Of a stretch of DNA of 64,000 bases, positions 23,964-36,300 are shown one piece after another. The notes beneath the pieces were generated by a model, which saw nothing but the letters and a program-made list of their open reading frames with translations, was not told the origin of the DNA and did not search any database. The first letter of the stretch is position 1. Each line of letters opens with the position of its first letter. This DNA is from Boswellia sacra (Eukaryota; Streptophyta; Magnoliopsida; Sapindales; Burseraceae). The stretch covers positions 434,001-498,000 of the forward strand of contig SNVD02011043.1 in assembly GCA_013180625.2 (NCBI GenBank), in the 5' to 3' direction. A program made the translations under genes and the position numbers.

Positions 23964-24092
23964 TTAACTTCCTAATGTTCTTTTCCAACCATTTATTAAC
24001 TCAGGATCATTAAACTTATCCTTCCATATTCTTCTCTCATTATGAATGAACCCAATCCGTATCCGCATATTCTCGCATGCTTGATCCCAACA
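23964..24092 (-). pseudogene. NLR-like small C-terminal exon
   Basis: After a ttttacgcag acceptor the exon reads CWDQACENMRIR, then FIHNERRIWKDKF, and ends at TAA 23964-23966. It resembles the small exon at 44096-44199 (TWDEACKYVQVQ, FIRESWKELHTF), which follows the LRR array. It lies upstream of the truncated NLR fragment on the same strand, so it probably ends another, mostly lost NLR copy. Its upstream exon was not found; a donor-like sequence (ACAAG followed by GTAAGT) lies near 24175. Confidence 0.45.
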
Positions 24093-24764
24093 CTGCGTAA
24101 AATATAGCAAGAGAAAAACAAGGAAGAAATATTTAACATACCAAAAAGAATCGAATATCATTTTCAGTACTTACCTTGTGGGAGTTGTTCATACAATTCA
24201 ATCTTCTCTAAAAACAACAATTCTCATATTGACCAAAAAAGCTTTACTTAACTAATTTATGAGCATTTCAAAACCTTTACAATCCTTGGTCTCAAATGAT
24301 GACGTGTTGAGCTATATGACAAGGTTCATTAACTTTTGGATGTCCATGTTTGCAGTCACTACCAGCAATTGTCGCTACATTTGGTACTGCAGTAGCTACA
24401 GAATTATCATCTATCATATGAAATCAATTGCCAGTTGCCATCTCATTGTTGAATAGATTTAGCAGCTGCCAATTCATTTTTGACTGGCTGGAACTATTAA
24501 GAGTAGATTTTTTTTTTCTCTCTCTTTCTTTAACTAGAAACTACACTGAGAGTATATCAATTATAATTATGCAGTAGTTTGAATTATGAAAGAGGTTTAA
24601 ATGAAGCGTGACCTTTAAATACGAAGATGATTCCTTTTCTTAACCGCCAAAAGTACCTGCAGTTTCCACTAAAGAATACAAGCTTGAGCTCATTTTAGGG
24701 TAAGCAAGACCAGATAATTGAATTCTGATAATGTCTTCTTTGTTTATAGTTATGCAAGGATCTA
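24093..24764. other. Intergenic stretch before the copia insertion
   Basis: AT-rich, with a pyrimidine tract (24508-24530). No coding region could be supported. Confidence 0.5.
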
Positions 24765-24769
24765 GTTTG

Positions 24770-26308
24770 TGTTGGAATATGTATGGGCTCACATATTTTT
24801 AATTGTTGAAACATGTGCAGAACGCATCTTGTTAATTAATTGTATATGAACCTGCTATCTAATAAATGACCCAAATTAAGTGATCTTTTAAATTACTAAT
24901 TTATTGGTTGATAAAATATAAAAAATAATTGGCATGGGTCACCTTATGTGTAGAAACCCGATGTGACAAATGTCTTTGGTCATGGGTCAAAAGACAAAAA
25001 GGTCAGATATATAATGTTGGTGTCAAAGTCTACTACAAATGCATATGCTATGCATATGAAGAGTTTTGATCAACTTGTGATAAAAAACCAGAATATTATT
25101 TTGATTCTTGGTTTAGTATTTCTAGAATTATATTTTAGGAAATATTTGATTTACAATAAATATCTCATTATATTAGGATATAGTTTCTTGTATCCTAATT
25201 AAAATAGGAGAATATTTATTTGTGTCCTAATTCTTTTAGAAGTTTATTTTAGGATAAAGTTTCTTGTATCCTAATTAAAATAGGAGAATATCTATTTGTG
25301 TCCTAATTCTTTTAGAAGTTTATTTTAGGATATATTATCTTGTATCCTAATTAGAATAAGGAAATATTTACTTATATCCTAATTCTTTTAGGAGATTGAT
25401 TATATCACTTCCTATTTTATTTCTCCTAATCCTAATATGATTTTGATTAGATTTTTTACAGGATTTTAAGGAGATTTCATCCAGGCCTCTCACTATATAT
25501 ATACTAAGTTATTTTTACATAACTTGGTTGGTGGAAAATACATATTGGTTGATAGTGTTCTTTGTTTCGGCATTCCAAGATTTTGAAGGAAAGTTTCAAC
25601 GCAAATTGGGATGCTTCTTTGATTTGATTCTTTGAGTCTTTGATTCATGTATGAGAGTTAGAAATCGTACATGAGCTGTTGATTAAATCTGAGTGAGTTA
25701 GTAGACACTTGGGATAACTTGCGGGTTGAGTGTTTATTAATTTTGCATCAGACATCGGGTGTTATGTATAACTTAACAGTATGCTATTAAGTTATCTGCG
25801 ACAGAGAGTGGGTATTGTCATTAGAGTTTAGGATCTTTGCAAAGATTTTGTTTTACGAAGATTAGATAAGTGTGTGAGAGTGAGTCAGCACTATAAAAGG
25901 TCCTAAAGATTGTACAAACAAGAACTTAGTGAATTGCAGCTCTATAGCTATCCGTGGACGTAGGTTTTTATAACCGAACCACATAAAAATCCTCCTGTGC
26001 TGATTTACATTACAGCTTACTGTATTGTTATTTATAACTGCATACCTCCAGAACTTTCATATAAATATATAGGTTGTGGTCCCTAAAGCACAGAGATAAG
26101 TTTTGGTTTTTTATACAAGTCTTTTCTACTCCCATCTCAGAAGACAAAGGGTGGTTATTCTCTGTAGCTTTAGAAGAGTCACAACTCCATTTGTCTTCAT
26201 CTATGGATTTAGGTATGTCATCGTTGTCTAATTCTTGATTATTCAACATAAGATCCCGACATGGTGATATTTGGATTTTACATCACCTATTTTCAAGTTA
26301 ATCTAACA
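24770..26308 (+). repeat. 5' LTR of the copia element (long, ~1.54 kb)
   Basis: Starts TGTTGGAATATG, ends TTAATCTAACA two bases before a primer site. A TATA-like run lies at 25493-25503. A typical copia R-U5 text with tttttataaccgaaccacat and aaaatcctcctgtgctg lies near 25965-26005. A 76-bp tandem triplication is inside it. Confidence 0.75.
25170..25400 (+). repeat. 76-bp tandem repeat in the copia LTR
   Basis: cttgtatcctaatt begins at 25187, 25263 and 25339, exactly 76 bp apart. The units contain taggata, tatcctaatt and gtcctaattcttttag, so inverted and direct forms of TAGGATA alternate. The array lies upstream of the TATA-like run and may be an LTR enhancer-type repeat; that role is inference. 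Confidence 0.8.
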
Positions 26309-26310
26309 AT

Positions 26311-26322
26311 TGGTATAAGAGT
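26311..26322 (+). promoter_or_regulatory. Primer binding site of the copia element (degenerate)
   Basis: tggtataagagt matches the tRNA-Met primer site tggtatcagagc at 10 of 12 positions and lies two bases after the LTR end. Confidence 0.75.
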
Positions 26323-26950
26323 AAAATCATGCTGAATAATTAGGAATTATTTTTCAATTTTGTTTGAAAATTTTCAGCTGAATTTGATTGTTTTACAAAG
26401 AACTTTGGGAAATTTTGATTATTTCATTAATACCTACTTTTGGCCAATACAATGTTATTAAAAATATTTTTTGGATGATGATTAAATTTGTTGGTTATTC
26501 AATATTTTGGCTGAAATTTGTTCTTGACTTGTATATATATGGACTTCATTGAATTTTATTTCCATTAAAGAGCTAGAGCTCATTTGGCTTTTGGATTTAA
26601 GTTTCTCAATTAAATCTATAGAGCTTGATTTGTTATTATTATTATTATTATTTATCCTATGTTTCAATATAATATAAATTGAAAAAATATGTCACCAGAG
26701 TGACCTATATTATGTAAATTTATTTATCTTGAAATAAGTGGATATTACTGAAGAATTTCATAAATTATATTTAAGTTTATAAAAAATAAAAAATATTATT
26801 ATTATTATTATTTTTAGCCAAATTTTAGACACAATTTTTTGTAGTAAATATGTGATGATTATGATGTTATCCATGCATGCAATATGTCGGTCCAAAGAAA
26901 GGCATATTGTTGGCAGGATTTATTATCAATATTTACTGGGCAATTTTTTA

Positions 26951-27115
26951 AAGAGTACCATTTACAAGTTGTTATTTCTATCCAAAGACTAAATAGCAAT
27001 GCTTGTGCTAGGTATCTTGTTATGCGCTATTTTGAAGAGTATCATTTACAAGTTGTTATTTCTGTCCAAAGACTAAATAGCAATGTTGTGCTAGGTATCT
27101 TGTTATGCTTTTCTT
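26951..27115 (+). repeat. 84-bp tandem duplication in the copia leader
   Basis: The block from aagagtaccatttacaag at 26951 recurs at 27035 (aagagtatcatttacaag), both followed by the same tccaaagactaaatagcaatg and ctaggtatcttgttatg text. It lies between the primer site and gag. Confidence 0.8.
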
Positions 27116-27158
27116 GATTCATATATACATGAGTTATGGTTAATTGTGAGCTTTTGTT

Positions 27159-30100
27159 TTGTTTATAGCTTCTTCAATTTCTGCCAATATAAACAACATT
27201 CCAATGATCAAAGGCACAAATTTCATGAAATGGCACATTATGATAGTGCTTGGGTGCAGGGATTTGGACTATGCGTTAAGGGTTGATCGCCTTGCACCTT
27301 TGACTAGCACAAGTTCTGCTGATCAAAGGGCTACTTTTGAAAGGTGGGAGCGATCAAATTGCATGAGTCTAATGATTATGATGCATTCCGTTCCCGATAC
27401 CATAAGGGATTTGAAAATGATGCCAAGATGTTCCTTCACCAAATAGTAGACCGTTTTGCTGCAAACTAAAATATCAAGACGAGCACTATTTTGACTAAGC
27501 TGATCTCAATACGGTACAAAGGTAAAGGGAACATCAAGGAGTACATAATGGAAACATCCACTCTTGTGACTCGGCTAAAGGCATTCAAGTTAGAGTTGTC
27601 AAAAGACATACTCGTGCATTTAGTCTTGATCTCTCTGCTTGCACAGTTTAGTCCATTCAAGATTAGCTATAACACTGAGAAGGAGAAATGGACTTTGAAT
27701 GAGCTTATTGCTCAATGTGCACAAAAGGAGGAGAGGTTGAAACAAGGAGGGATTGAAAGTGCTCACTTGGCATCTAACTCCTAGGATCATGGTACAACAA
27801 TAACAAGAAAAGAAAAAGGAACAAGAAGTGGAAGAAAACTGTAGATTCTAGGACTTCACAACATAAGGAGCAACAAAAACAAGATAAGGTGATAACTTGT
27901 TTCTTTTGCAAGAAGGTTGCGCATGTAAAAAAGGAGTGTCCTGAGTACGCTAACTAGCGTGCAAAGAAGGGTAGACTTCTCAACTTTATTTATTCTAAAG
28001 TTAATTTGGCCTTAGTACCTAACGACACTTGGTAGATAGACACTGGTGCAACTACTCACATAAGTGTCACTATGCAGGGTTGCCTGAAGAGTAGAATTTC
28101 AATTGATGGTGAAAGATACATCTATGTGGGAAATGGTAATAAGGCTATTGTGGAGGCTACTGGTATTTTTAGGCTTAATTTAGGAACTGGTTTGTATTTG
28201 GATTTGGAAGAAACTTTTATTTATCATCTTTCGAACGGAATTTAATTTCAGTTTCATGTTTGGACAAATCTGGTTACTTTTGTTCATTTGGTCATGGAAC
28301 TTTCAAGCCATTCTAAAATTCAAATTTGATTGGTACTGGTTCTTTAATTGATAAACTTTATAAATTAGACATCCAATCCTCAAATAATAATGAAAACTTG
28401 CATGTAAGTAATTATGGTATTAAACGTAAATTAACAAATGAGAATTCATCGATGTTGTGGCATAAGCATTTAGGTCAAATTTCAAAACAACGAATTCAAA
28501 AGCTTGTGTCAGAAGGAATTCTTGATTCCCTTAACTTGTCAGATTTTGAGGTCCGCATTTGAGTGCATTAAGGGAAAACAAACAAATGTTAGAAAGACGG
28601 GTGCCAACAGGAGTAACCACATCTTGGAATTAACTGATACATACGAACATTTGTGGACCATTCCTACAACTTCATGGAATGGACAATAATACTTTGTCAC
28701 TTTCATTGATGATTACTCTTGTTATGTTTATCTGTTTTTGATTCATGAGAATTCACAGTCCTTGGACATGTTTAAGATATTCAAAGCCGAAGTTGAAAAT
28801 CAATTAGGCAAGAAAATAAAGGCTGTCAAATCTGGTTGTAGTGGTGAATACTACGGTAGATATGATGGATCAAGTGAACAACATCCAGAGCCTTTTCCTA
28901 AGTATTTGATGGAATGTGGAATCGTTCCTCCAGACACCATGCCGGGGACTCCAAGTGAAAATGGTGTAGCTGAGAGACAAAACCAAACTCTAAAGGATAT
29001 GGTGAGGAGTATGATTAGTCATTCTTCTTTACCAGAATCACTTTAGGGTGAAGCCATCAAAATTGTAGTTTACAATTTAAACCAAGTTCCAAGTAAATTG
29101 TTGGCTAAAACGCCATATGAGTTATGGACAAGCAAGAAGCCTAGCATTAGGCATTCGCATGTTTGGGGTTGTCTAACTGAGGCTAGACTTTATAGACCTA
29201 ATGAGAAAAAGTTGGACTCGAGAACTGCAAGCTACTAGTTTGTTGGATACTCAGAGAGGTCAAGGGGTTTCAAATTCTGTGATCCTTTGACTAAATCCTT
29301 TTTTGAAATAGGCAATGCCAAGTTTATTGAGGACGTTGAGTCTAGTGGGAGTGGTCAACTTAGGAAAGTTAATTTTGAGGAAAAAGGTGTTAGCTTTCTT
29401 ATTGTTGCAACTGAAAATTCTCAAATGCCCATTCTTGATGTTATTCAGGATGCAAATTCGAAGAATCAAGAAGTTGTTAACATACCTGAGTTGCCGCCCA
29501 TTCAAGGTGAAGAAGCACCTCAAGTTCATGAAGTACCTTAACAACCTCAAGTGGAACTGCCATTAAGAAGTTCTATTAGAGAAAGGAAAAATGCAATTTC
29601 AGATGACTATATTGTATACCTCCAAGAACATGAGTTTGATGTGGGTCTGGAAGATGATCCGAGGTCATTCAGTCAAGCCAAACAAAGTTGTAACCCTGAA
29701 AAATGGATAGAAGCCATAAGGGATAAGGTGAAATCAATGGAGGACAATGGCCTTTGGGAACTAGTCGAGTTGCCTAAAGGTACAAAACCAATTGGTTGCA
29801 AATGGATTTTTAAAACTAAACGAGATTTGAAAGGTAATATTGAGAGGTATAAGGCACGCCTAGTTGCCAAAAGTTTCACTTAAAAGGAAAGTATCAACTA
29901 TAAAGAGACTTTCTCACCAGTTTTGACAAAAGACTCTTTTAGAATCATTATGGCACTCTTAGCTCATTATGATTTGGAGCTACATCAAATGGATGTTAAA
30001 ACAACATTTCTCAATGGCAACATTGATGAAATGATATACATGGTGCAACCAGAGAAGTTTGAATCCAAAGATTCAAAGCACCTTGTATGCAAGCTAAAAA

Positions 30101-31225
30101 AGTCCATCTATGGCTTAAAGTAGGTATCCCGTCAGTGGTATCTAAAATTTGATCAAGTGATAACCTCCTTTGGTTTTAAAGAAAACACCGTTGATTAGTG
30201 CATATATCTCAAGTTCAGTAGGAGCAAGTTTATTATTCTGGTGCTATATGTAGATGACATTCTACTAGCAAGTAACGCTATTGGCCTATTGCATGAAACC
30301 AAAAGATTTCTATCCAGAAACTTTGAAATGAAAGATCTTGGTAAAACATCTTTTGTGTTGGGTATACAGATCTATAGGGATCGTTCAAGAGGTACACTTG
30401 GACTGTCAGAAAAGGCCTATATTGATAAGGTGTTAAATAGATTTGGTATAAGTAGTTGTGCACCAAGGGACATGCCCATGGCAAAGGGTGATAAATTTAG
30501 TTTGATTTAATGTTCAAAAAATCAACTTAAGAAGAAAGAAATAGAGAAGTTCCTGTATGCATCAGCATTGGGGAGTCTCATGTATGCACAAGTTTTTGTA
30601 CGTCTAGATATTACGTAAATTATGGATGTTGGGTAGATTTTTAAACAACCTGGCCATAGATCATTGGAAAGCTACAAAAAGGGTTATGCGGCATCTACAG
30701 AGAACGAAGGATTTTATGCTTAAATATCATAGATCCGACCATCTAAAGATTGTTTGATATACAAACTTCGATTTTGCTGGATGTCTTGATAGCAGAAGAT
30801 CCACTTCAGGCTATGTCTTTATGTTAGCTGGAGGTGCTATATCATGGAAGAGTGTCAAATAGTCACTCATAGCTTTTTCCAGCATGGAGGCAGAATTTAC
30901 AGTATGCTATGAGGCATCGAATCATGGGATATGGCTGCGAAATTTTATCACTGGGCTACACATAGTCAATGGTATTAAGAGACCATTAAAGATAAACTGT
31001 CATAAAAAGGCTGCAGAGTTATATTCCAAGAACAACCGAAGCTCATTGAAGTCAAAACATATTGACATTAAGTTTCTGGTTGTGAAAGGAAGAGTTCAGA
31101 GTGGTCAATTATCAATTGAGCATATTAGCACAAACTCTATGATTGCGGATCCACTCACTAAGGTTTTACCAGCCAAGGTGTTCCATGAGCATGTAGCTCA
31201 CATGGGTGTTGTTTATTTAGACTAG
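27159..31225 (+). pseudogene. Copia gag-pol polyprotein, many stops
   Basis: Gag starts near 27170 (FMKWHIMIVLGCRDLDYALR). A CCHC knuckle CFFCKKVAHVKKEC lies near 27897, and a protease motif IDTGATTHIS near 28038. The pre-integrase helix MLWHKHLGQISKQRIQKL follows at 28455. Integrase shows FIDDYS near 28703 and GTPSENGVAERQNQTLKDMV near 28947. Reverse transcriptase covers ~29690-30510 (NPEKWIEAI, CKWIFKTKRDLKG, LYVDDILLASN), and RNase H ~30760-31225 (SRRSTSGYVFML, SSMEAEF, ADPLTKVLPAKVF). Stops fall for example after gag (27445), in the integrase (29044), in reverse transcriptase (29881, 30121) and in RNase H (30859). The integrase has diverged motifs. It is inactive. Confidence 0.9.
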
Positions 31226-31499
31226 ATGGCCATATAGTGGGAGTTTGTATTTGCTCAATTGACATGTTTAGTGTTTTTGTACAAACTTAAGGATTATTTG
31301 TGTTTTGATTACTCTGAAATGAAGTAATAAGTTTCATTACAGCTTAGCATTTATTGTTTGAAAGTGCATAAGACTCTTTGAGTTATCAGGGGAACCAATT
31401 GGAAATAGACATGTTTAGATCACATTTCATGTAATTTCCATGCTACACATCCATGCCTGATCTATGTTATTTATGCTGATATTGTGACCAGTGATAGGT

Positions 31500-31856
31500 C
31501 TAGTTACATTTATCACATCGAGTTTCTACACATAAGGTGTCCTATGCCAATTAATTTTGATATTTTCTAAACTCATAAATTAGTAATTTAATAAATCACT
31601 TAATTTGGGTCATTTATTAGATAGCAGGTTCATGTACAATTAATTGACAATATGCATTTCCACACATGTTTCAACAATTAACAATATGTTTCCCCATACA
31701 TATTCCAACAATCTCCCACTTGGGCGACATATGTAATCCAAATATTGTATATGATAGAAACTGTATTTGAGCTCAACTTTTGCTATTTAAACCAAAATAT
31801 TCTTTAACAATCTGGTATTTGGATTTTACATCACCTATTTTCAAGTTAATCTAACA
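31500..31856. repeat. Rearranged copia 3' LTR: inverted start plus direct end
   Basis: 31500-31710 is the reverse complement of the 5' LTR start (24770-~24980), ending CATATTCCAACA. Next comes atctcccacttgggc, the reverse complement of a polypurine tract (gcccaagtgggagat), and about 90 bp of spacer. From 31815 to 31856 the text tatttggattttacatcacc... matches 26267-26308 in direct orientation and ends the element at CTAACA. Inverting about 31500-31814 would restore the usual order spacer, polypurine tract, LTR start, LTR end. Confidence 0.75.
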
Positions 31857-31861
31857 GTTTG

Positions 31862-33579
31862 CGTTTACAATGAGCAGAAAACATATTTGAGAAACTAAGC
31901 CTGCTGGATTAGAAACAAAATGTGGTTACATGACCACCATCATCAGTATTTTTAATACACTAAACAAAAAAAGTAACTGCTCTTAGCAATATGCCAGGTG
32001 AAAAAAATTGCTAGGGGAATCATGATGCATGTGCCACGTTCCTAGAATAGAAAACATTCTCACTTATAGAGTTAGTAGCATTCTAAATTTCTGTGACAAG
32101 ACAAGACAGAATCTAAAGAACAGTTGGGTAAGATGTGGCTAAGAAATCCGTGTAATCGTTGCAGGTAACAGGAACTTAATTTGGACTATTTTCTACCACG
32201 CAAAGTTTAGATTTTAATTTCATGAGATTAATGAAACAGAGAGTCGAAGGACCTCTGCTTAGATTTTGGTTTTAATGATATTAACAAATAGTATCCAAGA
32301 ATTAATCTCTGGTTACCAAAAGTCAATGTAAACAAACATAGTTCAATAGTTGTTTTTGTTTCTAGTTGGGGCTGAAATGTAAGAGTAGACTTGGCAATTG
32401 TGCTACCCTGAGACAAAAATTGAGTGATGCTATTCTTACAAACTAATTGTACAAACTCACGTATAAAAACTGTTGTGGCATCATTGTATGATCATCACAT
32501 TATCTATATTAATTAGCATCATTTATTATTAATATTTATTCATCTAATTAAATTATACCATGTTAGTTTGTATAAGTGAGTTTGTATAATTAATTTATAA
32601 AAGTAGTATTATTCTTATACTAAAAGCTGTAACAATACAACAAAATTGAAGAAAAAAATTCAAAATCCACTAAAATCAAATAGTAATTTAATTTAAAGAT
32701 TAAATTGAAAAAATTAAAAAAAGTCAACAATCATTATGGAAATATCTAAAATTGTATAAAAGTGGATTAAGATTTATCATTATATCTTAATTAGATTACA
32801 GGTGGGATCTAATAAGATTAAAAATAAATAAATAAATAAAAAGAGGGTTGAAAGTGTTGGACCCGAAGTTAATTTAGAAGCCATCAAGTATAAATTTAAG
32901 GCCAAGTACATGAACCGGTCACACGTCGTGATTTAAAAGAGGTAAAGACTAAATAGTTAGTTTTAAAGGTAATAAAAGAAGAAGAAAGATGAAGTCGAGT
33001 GGTCAGAATAAGAAGAAGTTTCACTTCGAGTTAAACATGGAATACCTATATTAGTCTTTTAAGTTAGTTACACCCATGGAATGTGGTACAACTTCAATTT
33101 TAAGGTATAATAAAGATGTGCTTAATGAGACTAATGAATCAAAAATACGTGATTAAGATTAAAATTAATTGACAAAAAGGCTATACTTATATGATTTGAA
33201 CATTAATTAGACCAGTAAATCTAGAATTATGTGTGAGAGTTAGAATAAGCTTATAAGAGTGGGCATTATGAAATCAAATTACAAAGAAAAATTAGATATC
33301 GATGATTTTGCGCTGATTTTGACATTCATATGATAACATATAAAATGGAAAAAAAAATAGTTTTATGCATCCCAAAAATTATATCCAACTCAGAAATTGA
33401 TATGACAGCCCTGTATTAATTATTTCTATTATTTCCAAGTTTTTTTTTAAGTTACTATTTTAATGTGAATTGTTGTTTCTTTTTATAAATGATAAAAACA
33501 CGATCTTAAGCTATCATTTTTTCTTCAATATTAAAATGATTCTACTGTGAAATTTTTATACAACTATATTTAAGCCCTT
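31862..33579. other. AT-rich intergenic stretch, no gene seen
   Basis: AT-rich DNA with an AAAT run at 32821-32840. No coding region, RNA gene or element boundary could be supported. Confidence 0.55.
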
Positions 33580-33790
33580 TACTTCTTGACCATATTGTCA
33601 TTAAATATCTTTCAGTTGCATGCCCAAGCGATTAAACATTAAAACCAATCTTGATTTTGTTAAATATACAAAAGAGCTAACTATTAATTCTTACAGAGTT
33701 GGCTCAAATGATACTCAACTCTAGTTAGAGTACGAATGGCTCAAATGATACTCAAATCTAGTTAGAGTACGAAGTTTCCTGCTCTTCAAA
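33580..33790 (+). repeat. Dispersed repeat, copy 2, with a 37-bp tandem duplication
   Basis: Matches 11140-11340. In this copy tggctcaaatgatactcaa occurs at 33700 and 33737, a 37-bp duplication also containing ctagttagagtacgaa, which the other copy lacks. Confidence 0.6.
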
Positions 33791-34329
33791 TTCAAGTTCT
33801 TTCATATTGTTAGTCACTATATTAACTATAAATTTATAAAATTCTACATTAATCAAATCATTACTAAATTTTACAGTCTAAAACTAGACGCACATAAATG
33901 TCATTTTACCAAAAATCACAATTTTCTAAAGAATCGAAGTGGGTCAAAAACAATTTAGCTTATTTGTTCGGTTCTAACAATTAGAATTTTCAGTTTTACA
34001 AATATGAATTTGAAAAATCATATAAATTCATACAAAATTCCAAAAACTATAAAAGTTTCTAGTTCAACAAAAAATCCAACCAAGATTTTGCATCCCAAAC
34101 GACGCTAGTTTCTCATACTTTGTTTCAAAATAGGGGGGATGCTAATTCGGTTCACCAGATTTGAAAATTCACCATAAATTGCTCATTTTAAATTTTTGAG
34201 TGATTCAAAATCATATAAACTCGTTAATGTGTCTAGTTTATCATATAAAAATTCCAAAACCAGAAATGAAACCTACAATTTTAAAGAAATTTCGTACTAC
34301 ATGCTACTCAGGAAATGAATTTTGCAGGT

Positions 34330-35110
34330 TTTACTCTCAACTCTAGTTCTAGCTTCCCAACAACACTCAATCTTGTTAATTCTTTCATGATTCATCATAA
34401 TTCATGGTTTTGAGCATTTTCTTGTAATATACATAACATAAACACACCATAATCATGGTTCAAATTTGGCATTTGCACAAAAAGTTTCATAGCTAAGTAC
34501 TGGGAATTGAAGAAGAATATGCTACCTACCTTGATTTCCTCCTAACTTCCTTTAATCTTTCCTTGATTCCTCACAATTGAAGAAAGCAAATGGAGGAAAA
34601 AAAGGGGCTGGAAACATTTTTGGTAGAGACAAGAAAGAAAAATAAAAATTTTCTAGAGTTCTCCCATGCTTATATAAATAAGGATTGAGGTGGAATTCCA
34701 AGTTAGCCCTTGCACTTACTAACATCTTCCAATTTCATCCCCCACAATTACTTATTAATATATATAACACTTAGGCACATATATGCATAAATAAATACAC
34801 ACTTTAAGGCATATTAAGCATTGAGGCATATTTATTCACAAAATTTTAGGTGTTACATGATGTGTTTTTAAATGTGAAATTGCATGCCAGAACCTTGGGA
34901 AAACATGAAATATTTATTATGTAACTCATGCATGGGGGTCACCTCTTGAAGGTTCTAGACCACAAAGTGACACAAGCTTGTGAAGCTAATAGACGCGTTA
35001 TGGGTTGGGTTGTGGAAGTGTCCGCCCGAAGCTAGTGGACGCGTTTTGGGTAAGGTCGTGGAAGTGTCTACCCAAAAACAAAACCATTGAGGCAGAGGGC
35101 AACGGGGACC
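34330..35110 (-). mobile_element. LTR-like sequence, minus orientation, and adjacent repeat
   Basis: On the minus strand a TGTAACACCTAAAATTTTG start lies at 34857 going left, with a TATA-like TATTTATATAAGC near 34680, as in plant gypsy-type LTRs. To its right, 34982-35073 holds two 46-bp tandem units (aagctaatagacgcgtta..., aagctagtggacgcgttt...) in GC-richer DNA. No open pol remains and no second LTR was found, so this may be a solo LTR or remnant. Confidence 0.4.
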
Positions 35111-36300
35111 TAAGCCCACTGGGTTAGCAAGCCCAGTCCTGTAAGTCTAAAGCTAACAAAAGACTAGCTTCAAATATGTGATTATGTGTGATACATGTAT
35201 CCCTAAGGCTTCATGTGATTAAGTGTGATTATCAGAATGAGGGAAGGTTTGAGTCATGTGTTTCCTTGCGTGGGATTCGGTAGTATGGGACTGATATCAC
35301 TCAGATTATTAGACTTGCCTCAAAATTGTGATTATGTGATGTGTGTGTGTCCTTAAGACTTTTTGAGGCAAAAGATTGATTATGAATAAGGTCTATGTGT
35401 ACACATGTGAGAATATGTGATATATGTGTTCCTAATGTCAAGGGAAAATGAAATATGAGCATATGTGTTTGTGTGATGAGAATAGCTTGAGAAAAGTGTA
35501 TATGAAGTGAGTTATGTGCATATGAATGAATTGTATAGTACCCATAATGTTTATACACTATTGTGTTTAACGAATGGATGCTATAGAGTCGATAATGTTT
35601 GTGCACTAATGTGTTTAAAATGGGTACCTCTAATGTGCTTGAGAAGTGCATCAAACATGTTTAAGATTTGAATGAATTGTGCTTAAGATTTGTCATCTAA
35701 AGTGTGATAAGATGTGCATTTATTTTGTGTAAGATGTGTTTCCATATGTAATGAAAATGTGTTATACATATGTTAAGGTTATGTAGAGCGTGAACTTTGA
35801 GTGTTAAGTGAAATGTATATGACTGTGAACAAAGAAAATGAACTAAGTATAAAGGTCAAACACAGAATAGGTGCAGGAGTGCCAGTGAAGTTGAGTAAGA
35901 GAGCGAGGTCCATGTTGTAAATCATGTTGAGACAGAAAGCTGGCGTTGTAGCCCGACATGGGTGGTGTAGGAGCACCAACCCTTTTTGTGCAATATCAGT
36001 TTAAGACAAAAACTTGGCACAGTCGCGCCAAATCATCCGTGCAGGAGCGCAATCTATGAATTCAAGGCACTATTCATTGGCTTGCAGGAAAAGAAATTGT
36101 TGCTTGTTGATTACGAAAGGATTGTGTATCATGTTTTATTTGCTTTATTCCTACATGATTTCACATTATATTCATAATCTAACTACTTACTAAGTATTTC
36201 ACTAATTAGTCTGTTGTGTTCTTTAGGTAATTGATAATTTAGTTGATGTGCAAAGGATTTTTGGGCAAAAGACTACGAAGTTCCCTTGGCAATTGTTGGT
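35111..36300 (+). other. Low-complexity, GT-rich stretch without a gene
   Basis: Plus strand is rich in gtgtgat/atgtgtt phrases (35150-35760), giving Ser/His/Thr/Leu-rich open frames on the minus strand that look like composition effects. 35860-36060 has gtgcaggagtgcc and gtgcaggagcgc phrases. It may belong to the same degraded retroelement as the LTR-like sequence to its left. Confidence 0.4.

Larger units (their letters stand above)
24765..31861 (+). mobile_element. Decayed Ty1/copia LTR retrotransposon with GTTTG target duplication
   Basis: The element runs from TGTTGG at 24770 to CTAACA at 31856, flanked by GTTTG at 24765-24769 and 31857-31861. Internal coding order is gag, zinc knuckle, protease, integrase, reverse transcriptase, RNase H, which is the copia order. 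The 5' LTR is about 1.54 kb. The 3' end shares only its last ~42 bp in direct orientation with the 5' LTR, and carries the first ~210 bp of the LTR inverted. Many stops and frame breaks show long decay, unlike the gypsy element 2 kb away. Confidence 0.85.

Noticed and set aside
25170..25400. Possible CRISPR-like array
   Set aside because: The units are contiguous tandem repeats without spacers, inside a plant retrotransposon LTR.
35301..35654. 117-codon minus-strand open frame rich in His, Ser and Thr
   Set aside because: It is the complement of a gtgtgat-rich low-complexity stretch and has no domain.
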